Positions 26,301 through 38,300 of a stretch of DNA of 64,000 nt are shown piece after piece (the first letter of the stretch is position 1; every line of letters starts with the position of its first letter). The notes beneath the pieces are model-generated. The model was not told the origin of the DNA. It saw nothing but the letters and a program-made list of their open reading frames with translations, and did no database searches. The stretch is taken from NCBI GenBank assembly GCA_011033025.1, contig WFMF01000416.1, positions 1-64,000 of the forward strand, read 5' to 3'. Made by a program: the position numbers and the translations under genes. Origin of the DNA: Beroe forskalii (Eukaryota; Ctenophora; Nuda; Beroida; Beroidae).

Positions 26301-29300
26301 AGTAGAGCTAGATTGGGATCTAGTCTAAAGAACTTTACTTCGGAAAGGCAGAGGTATTTTAGCTTTTCAGCACCCTTCATGGGTTGATTATCTGAGATAT
26401 AATATATTCCCCTTTACTTTTTATATATTAGAATTCCTCCTTTACTTTTATATTATATTAGAAGTCCTCCTTGGGATGTATGTGTCAGACAGGGTGATAG
26501 CTCAAATCTTCTTTTTAATTGGTCCCACATGCTGTATAAGCTGGTCGGGGAATGAAGAGCCTAATTAGTGGACTGGTCACTGGAGTCTGGAGAGGGTTTT
26601 GTCAGGGAGAGATCTGTAGGGAAAGCTAACGTAATATATTATTTGGAGTTGATGTCTTAGGAGAGGCCTGAGCTGGCAATTGAGAAGTGCTGAGATCATT
26701 TCTGGAGTTCTTGCTTCTTACTTCATAATCACTTACATCATACCTTCTGCATATAAAAAGATAACAGATAAAATGTCATCATAAGATAACAGGAATATAA
26801 CAGATCATGAAAGTAGATCATTCCTGATGTTCCCCTTTCGTTTTTCATCATCATAATGAGTTTGAATCATCACCAATCAAATCAGGCGAGGATGGTCTTT
26901 GGAAGACTTTGATTTTCTCTCAGCCCCTGGTATTCTGGTTGTACGATGGAGCACTGTGCAGTGAGGAATGATAATCTAAAACACTGCCAACTAGCATGGG
27001 AGCATATAAGTTACCGGAAAATTTTTCATTATTTTCAAACATTTGTTAGAATGATCGGACAAATGATAATCTAAAACACTGCCAGCTAGCATGGTTTACT
27101 TTAACTTTAAGGATGAACACTGGAATAGTGGAATACTGGCAATCACTGAGCTTATCCAAAGCGGTTAATTCTCTACAAAGGAGCTCAGTTGAAGTCTTCC
27201 AAACAACGACCGACTGACTGACACCGGATTTGGTCGCGTGCAGCACGTTTCAGCTGTTTCACGTTTTCGGTATTTTTATCGACAAACCACAGTACAGAAG
27301 TGCTGTATTCTGATCAATCCATGTCTCTATAGTTAGTCGGCAAAAGTAATAATAATAAAGAAAGGGGTAATTTAATATCATGCTCATATCAGTTTTCTTA
27401 TCTCGAAGGTTTTGCTTCGATTTCAACAGCTGTACAGCCAATGACAGGAATCGAAGGATCCAAGTAATCAAGCCAGTGACGGAAGTGTAATCTAAACTTT
27501 ATTCGCCCGAGACTTTGCTGGAATGGGCAGCTTCTCATTTACCCTCCCGCACAGTTTCCTGTACGCTCGGCTGAGTGAACCGTCGGGCTGCATAGGCTCG
27601 GGATAAATCTCTCACCCGTAGCTCAGTGGCGCTGGCCGGGATTCGAACTCAGGATCTTTCGATACTGTGCTTAAATCGATACCACTACACCACTGACCCA
27701 TGGTCATCGGTTTATGCAAGTGTCATAACCAGCTCTTGTAAAAGTGGTATCCACACAACCCCCATATGTCTGTTATCTGTATGTCAGCTGCTAGCCCTTC
27801 CTCAATGTGTCTTCGTAAAACAAATAAATGCGATTGGGAATGGAAAACACGCAAATTTCAATTCGTTTCTATTGATCTGGGTTCTCTGTTATCAGGTTAT
27901 CGTACTTAAACATTTATGAAGATTCCAATGGCTCGATACCTAGACAATAGTTATGTTTTTACAGTCTAAAGGCATCCAAATCATTCAATAAAAGTCAACT
28001 TGTGTCTAGATAAATATGTAAATAGTTGATCTCAAGCTGAAATATTGACAATCAAATAGCCTCGTAGTCTGCTTGCCGATAATTAGATTACCCCTGGTCT
28101 CGGCAAACAGTGTTCAATGAACCCGGAGACTTCTCCGTGTTGAACGATCAATTTTTAGGTTTTCTGCTTGAAATATGATTTAATGATTTGGCCATAATAT
28201 TGTGAAGGTTGGCAATATATAGAAGTTGGGAACTTGTTCAGCTATATCTCAAAATTTTCCTCGGGAGACATAAAAACGATGAAACCTGATGATACTAGCA
28301 TATTTTTCTTGAACTGTAGACTTACGGTCTCATTTTGAAGCGAAATCTTTTCATCTAATTCTTTACTAATCCACTTATTGAGAACCCAAAATGTTGAAAT
28401 TTTAATAACCAAGAGTCAGTTTTGAAAATCTCAAATAAATCGACACAATTCTAAATCTGCGTAATTTTAAATCAACGTAGTTCTTTTTGAACAAATAAGT
28501 GTAAACCAAATTTTCCGCCTTTCCAGATATTTTTCAACGTTACGAAAAATTTAAAGCTCAAAACAAATTTCAGATTTTATTTTCATCAAGCTCCAACGAA
28601 ACAAAAGCATAAGATAATCTGAAAAGCAAATTTGAAATAGAAAAATTTAATTAAGGCCTGAAACTGCTGTTTCTCTTGATGAAGCTCACTACCATTTTCT
28701 GCTACCCTGAAAAAACACGGAGTTTCAATTCCATTTACGGCAGATATTTTTTGTCTTCACCAAACTAGGTACCATTTCCTTTCTTTACTATTGTCCCAAT
28801 TTAGTTTAATTTCAAATTTGAAATTGATGAAAGCTGATTTTCAAGACGCTGTAACTATCGTCTATCATAGTACCAGAAGGCGCCATTATTCAAACTTTTC
28901 TCAATAACGAAGTTTTCTTGACGAAACAATTAATTTAAAATAGAAATCCTACATATATTTCTTTCCGTATCGGTACCACGAACAGTGAACATTGCACCTG
29001 ATACTAACAGACCATAAAAAGAGCAATTTATTAATTTCATGATAATGATAATAGCGTCGGATATATAATTAAAGATAAAGTACGCATGGTAAAATATTAA
29101 TATCAGCGCAGCAAATCGGAAATGTGTGAAGAAAAATCATACTGACAGCTTACCCTCCTTCACCGTACAAACGGAAATGGGTGAATTATAGTGGAATTAC
29201 AAGGAGCTCCTATCATGCCTACAATTTATATTGGATAAATAGGTGAATTGTATTGGAATAACCGGGAGCTACAATTTATTGAAATTTCTTTTGATTTTTA

Positions 29301-32300
29301 TATCAACATTGAATTTTCGGTGGAACGGCACATGATGTTATGAACCATATTCCGTTTGAAACGGATTGTAGGTATCGACGATTGTTTGTGACTTTGGAGA
29401 AATTGTTGAAACAGAAAAACTGCGAAAAACAAACAATTTGGCTTCGTTATAAAATATCAATGAAATTTTCCATTCCACAGAAAAATATAAACACAGATCA
29501 AAGAATCCTAATTCTGGTGTGACTTATTATAGGCACTCCGCTAGGATATTGTTCCACTGTACGCCGTTACATATAGTTACTTAGTTACATTGTTATATCT
29601 TTATTTATAAATTTCTTAGAATTGCTTGAGTTGTGGTACACTATTTTACTTCTTTTTTCATACTTTTTGACCCTTTTATCACCTATTTCGCCCGCTAGGT
29701 TCAACAATAATGCTTTATTATAATGCTACAGAAATAAGTGGATAATTATGAAAAATTTAACAGGTTCAATTTAACAAGTTGAATTTCTTTGACTTCAAAT
29801 ATATTTTGCATGAATTACTAAAATAATTTATATAAAATTATAATCGTCAAATTATCTAGTTTATATATATATATTATGAATTAGAAAATAATAACGCCAT
29901 AATCGTTGAATTAAAGAAGTAAAATGTGCTCTATAATATAATAATTTCCGTGACTCCAGTTTAGCCAGTGCTATATGTAAATTTTGATGCAGGTAGCTAT
30001 GAAGTATCACGGGAGTAAGGGTTAAACTTGCTTTCTTCTTTTCTTTGTAGACAAAGTTAATAGACCAAATGCCGCACCTCAAAAATTGGCAATTCGAAAG
30101 CAACAATTTAACATTTTAACCTATGATAATGACGTCAATAATGGTTTCTCTCTTTCATTCTCAGCCGTTATATTATAATCGCACATGGGCTTTTTCCACT
30201 ATTTTCAACAACTTCAATAGAGAAAAGCAAGCTCTGAACGGTCACTGAACTATCGTATTTTGGACAATTAGGTGCCCGGTTGGGCGACACCGATGTAATT
30301 ATCATGGTTTGGTGTGGTGGGTTGATGAAGTAGACCTGCGTATGGTCGCGTCTTTTAACATTTTCTCAAACACTAATTACCATCATTTCAATAAAATATT
30401 ATATCACTATATCGGTAATTGAAGGTTGTCGCGAAAACGTTGAAGACATTGGACATCGTAAATATCGCCCTTTTGCCGCCATTTGCTCTCTGAAACGGAG
30501 AAAAATATAGGAGGTTCAAAGTGGTCATCTGAAGAGTTAACCCCGATGAATATGTCACTTTCAAGTCTCAATGGCATTTTATTTCTTATTTGTGCGTTTG
30601 TGAAGGACTCTGGCTTTAATTACTAATCACTGTATGTGGTACCATATTACTTCTTGCCTAATATCTAATACCATGCCTAACATTATCTAAGGTTATACGG
30701 CATTATACGCAATATTATCAGGGAGATACTTGGACTAAAAACTTAAAAAGGATCAAAATTTAGGAATATGACTACCGAATCCAATTTTTTATAATGCTTT
30801 GCTCCATGTCTCATTCAGATACCGTAATATTTATATCTAATATCCATTAACCCTCCCCCTCCGCAGACGACAAAGACTATCGAGTTGACTGGGGGAGTGG
30901 ACTACATCTACTACGCGGGAACAGGGGCCCTCCTTCTCAGGACCCCGGAGTGTGTTTCCCTCTACGATATTCAGCAGAAATCGTGAGTGTTGTCAAACGC
31001 AAGGAAAAAACTTATCTGTTTCCCCAATAACAAATTTAAAATTTCGTGAAGTTCCTCGTATATAAATCTTGTGATATCATAATTGCGACCTTTCCAAGGC
31101 CCTAAATTGTAAACATCTACAGCCGTTTGAAACTATGAAAAAACCCTCACGCTTCCAGGACTATCGCATCAGTCCGCATCTCGAAGGTGGTCCGTGTCGT
31201 ATGGTCGGACGACATGTCGCACGTTGCTCTGATCGCTAAGCGAACCATCGCACTTTGCACCCGGAAACTGGAGCTGAAAGCTACGATACACGAGAGTGTC
31301 AAGACGAAGAGCGCTGCCTGGAATGAACAAGGTTAGCGAGTAAAAATTGATTTTAAGTTGTATTTTAATGTGGGCCCATGTGGTGATTACTGTCGTTTTT
31401 GACAAAATGCAGAGAAAAAATGACAAAAAATGGCAGTTTTATGATGGCCACATTCATGAATAAACATTCGCAGATATATAATTTTCCTAATAGCTTAATA
31501 GGTACTTAATGCGCCACTGCTTTTCTAACCAAAATACTTAAATTGTTTCAAAGTTAGTATTGTCGACCGTTAAATTTCACTGCAACTTTTCGCATGAGTT
31601 AAAGTTTGTGCACAGTTCTAATAATTCAGTGCAATTGCAATGTGTATCATTTATCTGTTATCCAAATTGATAATCCTTTATTTTCACTAGTTACAATCAA
31701 ATTTGAGCCCATGAACAGAAAGACCGTTGGCGTTAATCTGGGATTTTAGTGGATGTGAACCCCCACAACATGGGTATCAAACCATGCGTCTTTGTTGAAT
31801 ATAACTCCCATTCCCCGTGTTTTCAGGTGTCCTGATCTACACCACTGCTAACCACATCAAGTACTCGTTACACAACGGTGACTATGGCATTGTCCGCACC
31901 CTGGATCTTCCCATCTACATCTCCGCTGTCAAGGGTAGCCATGGGACTACACGGCCCCCCCCCCCCTAAGAGGGGGCCAGGCCCCCCCTAGTTTTCAAAA
32001 GGCCCCCTCTAGAAAAATCTTAGGGGGGGCCTTGGCCCTACCTAAGATTTTCTCAAAAATTTGAACGTAGGAAGGAAGTGAAAATTTAGTTCATTTAGAC
32101 AGAAATTTTCCTGAAATTCACCTTTTTTAGAGTTGATTCAATGAATAAAATATGATTTTAGTCGTATTTTTATGCAAAATTGTGAAAAGTAGGGCTATGG
32201 AAAATGAAAATTTGCTTCTGTAAATTTTGGCCCCCCCGTAGTTTTCAAAAGGCCCCCCCTAGAAAAAATCTAGGGGGGCCTTGGCCCCCACTAGCTCGAA

Positions 32301-35300
32301 AAAGTGTGTAATGTCATGAGGTTAGCAAACGACCGGTAACCATTTCTCAATAAATCCGGTTACGGTTTTGGTTGGCCGGAAACAACGGGTTAATGGGTAT
32401 TCCGGTTTCCTAGTCAAAGTAGTGTCTGACACCACGTTACACGATGCGTTACTTCACGTTACACGCGTTACACGCGTTACATAAGGCCAATCAATTCGTT
32501 ACGTTACACAGTGCGTTACGTTACACAGTGCATTACGTTACGTGACACGCGTTACTACACTGCGCGCGAAAGATAGACTGTTCAAGGTCATCTTCTTTGT
32601 TCTTCAGGATATTTTACATATTTGTTCAGCTTTGCTGTCACAAAAAATCATTAAAACATGAAACGACGGAAGCCTCGGCTTCGGCTTTAAAAAAGGCTCA
32701 AATTCGGCCGTTTTGTGCAAAGAGACATTTCCATGACGTGTAAAAGGATACGTATTTTCAGGGTAACAACGTGTACTGCTTGGACCGAGAAGCAAAGCCC
32801 CGAGTTCTCACTATCGACTCCACTGAGTTCAAGTTCAAACTGGCGCTTATTGACAAGAAATACGATCAGGTGCTGCATATAGCTACTGAATAAGTGCATA
32901 TATTTTATTTTGAACTGAATGTTGAATAAAAATCTTACGGCTCAAATTTTAACTAAAAATTATATTATACCAAAATCTATGAAAAATTTTCCAGCTTTAA
33001 ATGCGGCAATAGTTTTGACATTGACTAGAAAAATCAATTTCCATTTTTCCCCATCTTGAAATATCTCTATTCTCCACCCAACCAAACATAACTCTGTTAC
33101 CCTGTGCATGTAGCAAATATTATATATCTACAAATATTTACAATTTGTACAAATATTCACAAATTATTACTCTAAATTACCCCAGATTCTGAATCTATGT
33201 TATAATCGCAAGCCCTCATACCTAAGTTGTATCGACCTTACGCATAACTTTATCACCTTTACCTACTCAATAATTAAACTACAAATATTATATACCACGC
33301 CGTCTCCCAACACACACTCCCACGCACATAACACACCACGTTGCACCCTGATAATGACGTCATCCCCCGCCACATTTCCCCCTGCACGAACTCACGTTTA
33401 TATATTGCTCCAAATTAGGCTCTTTAATCGGATGGAACGTGTGTAGGCCGTGGTACGGACTGTTATAGCGACTGTAACGCCGACTTGGAGGGAGGAGGGT
33501 AGTGAGGGGAATTGAAAAAATCATATTTATATCCTGCTTATCTCACTCAGCCTCACTTCTACTATGTTCGGATGAATTCCTGTTATTCTCTACTTTACGA
33601 GACTTATTATTGTGGGACAATAATTCTGAGGATCGAAATTTGGGGGTCCGAAAATATGAAAATTTTTTTCAATACTACCCATTTTAGCATTTAGGCAATA
33701 TGATTATGGCGTCATATTGAAATCTCAAGTGGGGAAAAATATTATGGGATTTTTCCTAAAATCCCCAAATTTCGTCCACATAAATATTTATCGTAAGTTA
33801 ATTTTCGACAGAATGAGAAGCAGCGTCAAAGTTTTTATCACAAATTAAAAGCTCTCGCATTTTTGCAAATTGAGGAAAAATTAGGGTTTAAAAGAAAAAC
33901 AAGGACTCACAAATCATAAACATCGTCCCACTCCAACAACTGTCTCACTTCATAAACCTTCATAATATTTTAAGATCTGATTCCTGTGAAATATGAATTC
34001 AGTTTGGGGAGGCCGACGGGGCCAGCCCAAAATGCACTGAATTAAATTAATCGTTTTTTCCACACAGGTGTTACAAATGGTGTGACTCCTAATAGTAATG
34101 TTTAACTAAGCTATTTTGAATTTAGGAAACCCAATAGGATATTTGGATACCAATCTATGTTTTTCCTTTATCAATAAATTGATCAAATCAATCTAATTCC
34201 TGAGGTTCCGGGTTCAAGTCCCGGTCAATCCCATACTTTTCTGAGTTTCTTCCCTATTCAGTACTTGGTCATGATCTCATTAAAATAAAATTACTCCCAA
34301 TCTAATTTTGGTTTAACAATTTTTGATAAAACTCTTTACGTAGGGCATGTGTTGTAACACTGTATAATTTGTTGACATGCAGTAACGCAGTAAACTATAA
34401 CTTGTAATTTTAAATTTGGAAAAAGAAACACAAAACCAATTTGTATACGGTATTGCACCATATTATTTGTGATATAAGATTAAGAGATTGGTTGTGATTA
34501 TAGATTTAGAATTACACACCAAAAAATGATATTCCGTCAGGTTTATTTATCATATTTGAGTATTTGAAATAATAAACTTAAACAATGCTATTTAGTCAGG
34601 TGCTGCATATGGTAAGAACCGCCTGGTACCCGGTATAGGGTTCTAGTAGACAAGTAGTGCAGCCAGGCGGGTTCAAGCAGAACACTCCGCTATTTGGAGA
34701 CTTCGTAAGGGGTCGCGATGGTCTGTGGATATTGCACCAAAAAAACAACAATAAACCAGTGCTATTCCGTCAGGTGCTGCACATGGTAAGAACTGCCAAC
34801 CTGCCCGGGGAGGCTACTATTGCTTACGTACAGAAGAAGGGCTACCCTGAGGTAGCACTCCACTTCGTCAAGGATCCAAAGACACGCTTCAACTTGGCCG
34901 TCGAGTGCGGAAATATCGAGGTAGGGTTTAATGAGTGAGCCAAACTTCACTTTCTTTGGTACATTTTCAGTAATCTTTACTTTAGCACACTTCATGATTT
35001 TATCGGTGTGCGACTTTTCACCTCAACACATTTCATGAGTTTAAGTGGGTATGTGACTTTTGCATCATTTCATCGGACGGCACTTAATCCTAACATAAAT
35101 CAAAATAATCTTCTTTAAAGACTGTCATAAATTTTATGCCTCATAAACGGAGGAAATATCAATTAAAAGAACAAATCACTGAAAATCCTTATCTGCAAGT
35201 TAAAGCGTAAAAAATGGCTTAAATTATGCAGAGAATTTATAAACGAACAAAGAATGCACCTAGCTGAGTGTAAAAAGATTGTGATATAATTACTACCAAC

Positions 35301-38300
35301 ATGAGTGCATCAAATACGGCAGTCTTGAACTATCTCGACACCACCGGCTAGCCGGTTGGCTTGTTGGTAGACAAGCCGGCTAGGCGGTTGTGTCGGGATA
35401 GTTCAAGACTGCCTAAAATATTGGAAACACATTCTACCCCACACTACACCAGATATCCACTAATGGTTTTGGGGGCGCAGCCCCTAGCGAGCTCCAGGGC
35501 CAGAACTATGAACTAAATACGTCAGAAAGATGATGAGTTAATGAAAAGATGGAAATGCATACCTAGGGATGTGGAATCGTCACAACTCACAAGATACTTT
35601 ACAATCTTTGTTACCTACCTGTCTAAATTCCAAAATTTTCAAGATCCGTTGTTATGAAAATGGAAAAAATAACATTCAGAAAGTCAAAAAGAATGTTTCA
35701 TTTTCCTTGACTCCAAGGTCTCATCTTAAAAATGTTTTCGTGATCTATGTCCAAAAAGGGGAGATGATCGCCTGTAACGCCTCCCCCTGGCTACGCCCCT
35801 AGTGTCGTTGCTTTTCTGTGTTGGTTGAGTCTAAGTCTTTCACCCTCTGAATATCAGTTTTCGAACACACAGTTTATTAATAATGTACAGGTTATTTGAC
35901 TTCGTATCTCCCCCAGGTTGCTATGTCAGCAGCTCAGCAACTAGATGATCCTGCAGTGTGGGAGAAACTCTCTGAGATAGCTCGTCAGCAAGGCAACCAC
36001 CAGGTAAAACACAGGGGATGGTTTCAGTGTCTTATCTTTAACCTTCTTTTGAGATTCTCATGTCACAATATCGAAAACTGATACATCGAATCAGTTTGAA
36101 TTTCTAACTTTCTTAGCAGCTCCCTTGTCAGTTAACAATACTTTTTCTAACATTTAATGGCACGTGTATTATATGTACTTTAGAGGCGTAAGACGAACAC
36201 GCAGACAATATAGAGCCCTGCGAGAGCAGGGCTCTATATAATATTTAAATGTCGACAGCGTAGCTGGAGACATTTAAATAATTTAGAGTGCGAGGCGAAG
36301 CGAAGCTGAGCCGAGTGCTCTAAATCATATTTCTGCGGTGAGTCTGAGCCTCTAAAGTACTATAGTAGTCGAACGTGTACAAAAGACACACCCTGTACAC
36401 AACAAGCACACATTACCTTATATGGTAATAATAGAAAATGCTTGTTAACACAAAACAAAAAGCGCACTATTCAGCCGTTTTTTTGAGCAATTTTGATCAA
36501 ACTTTCAGGATATTACGGGCAAGATATGACCAATACATTCCTGGAGTAGCTAACATTTCTGACCCTCAGAAATTGAGATATGACAGATAAACCGGTGTTT
36601 TGTTTTAAAGTTAATGCTTAACAACTGGCTTTTCGGTCATAACTACGCTTCTGGAGCTCAAAAATGAATCTAAACTTCACTGAGATGTTGCTTTTATGAA
36701 GCTCTAAATATCCTGAAAGTTTCATCAAGTTTGCTCAAAAAACCTCGGAGATATGCACATTTTTGTAACGCAAAAGCAAAGGTCGCGTAGATGTGTATTT
36801 AAATTGGTGTGTCATAACAAACACATGATATAAAGCGCGAGTAGAACACGACTCTACGCATATTATAGTACTACCCTTTAAATCGGTCAAAACTTGTCGT
36901 GAGACTACTATAGACTGATAGACGTATGTATTAAGTGTACATGTAGACTGTAGAGTATTCTATGACGTGTGCCGATGTCAAAATTTCCAAGAGGCCACTA
37001 ATTTTTGACGGCGCGCGCGAACGCCGAATAAGATTCTTGCATCTCGATCAAAATGAGAAATTGTTTACCACGTTCGCGCGCCATGCGTCGCGCGCAGCAG
37101 TCCAATGATGTGGCAATATTTATATTTGTCAAAATTTCAGGTCGTCGAGATCGCATACCAACGCACCAAAAACTTTGAGAAGCTGTCCTTCCTGTACCTG
37201 ATCACTGGAAACATGGATAAGCTGAGAAAAATGCAGAAAATCGGTATGTTGCTGGATATTCGTATCTTTATACCTTTTCCACTATTACCCATTCGCCTGG
37301 TTGTTTATTCAACTTGAAATGTAGATATGATAGATCGCTGCTGATCCAAAGAGGTAAAGTGTACCCGATGGCCTCTGGAGATTTGCTAACCCAGACCCTG
37401 CGCCGACCCTGATCCGTTTTCCATGTCCTATTTTATGATCATGAAGTGAAATTTACTGTCCCTGCCTCTCCTTCACTAGCCGGATACCTAAACTAACCAC
37501 CCTCCTCTTGTTACAGCGGAACACCGAGGAGACACAAACTCTCACTACCAAAACACGCTCTACACGGGTGACATAGCTGAGCGAGTAAAGGTTCTGAGGA
37601 ATGTAGGGCAGCATGGCCTGGCTTACCTCTGTGCTAAAACTCATGGGTTGGAGGAAGAGGCGGCTGCTATTGAGGCTTCCCTACCTCCTGACCAGGTACT
37701 TTACCCTTGAGTACCTTAACTTGGAGTACCTTAGACTCTTAGAGTTTTTCAATAACTCATTATATTCCGTGTTCATAGTCTTCAATAGCCCATTATTCCG
37801 GCAATGCTATTCCGGCAATGCTATATCCATGTAAACTTTGTAGTGTTTTCCAATTGTAATATGCTGTAATTGCTTAATTGGTTGGATTTGTTATTCCTCG
37901 CCCTTCACTTCCCCTTCCCCCAGATCCCGAAGGTTCCTGAGAACGCCAAGCTGCTGAAACCAGGTGTTCCCATCATGAAGAGCGATGAGAACTGGCCCTT
38001 GCTGACGGTCAGCAAGGGAATATTCGACAAGGTGGCTCAGAGTGGCACTAGTGCTCTGGAAGCCACCGTGGAGGTAGATGTGGATGTGGAGGGAGCTTGG
38101 GCTGATGAGGATCTCCAGCTAGACGATGGTATGTGTTGCAGTGGCTTAAGATAACTTTAAATTCCTTGACCTTTCTCAGAGCCATTTTTGCGCACGAAAA
38201 GATGAATCCTGAACTGATAACGGTTGTACAAAATGTGGATTGGTTATCTCGATAATGTATTATTTGTACAATAGTCACCAGTGACAAGTTTACTCGGATA

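Larger units (their letters stand above)
24200..30866. other. 3' part of the 25-kb COPA intron, no gene seen
   Basis: Holds MITE copies (about 25250-25325 and 25601-25698), a (CT)n tract near 25465, a dispersed repeat at 27269-27344 and a tRNA-like element at 27623-27696. The short open frames look random in composition and lack splice context. Confidence 0.4.

Noticed and set aside
34200-34235. Perfect tRNA T-arm hairpin
   Set aside because: No acceptor stem, D-arm or A-box at the right distance; probably chance or a tiny tRNA relic.
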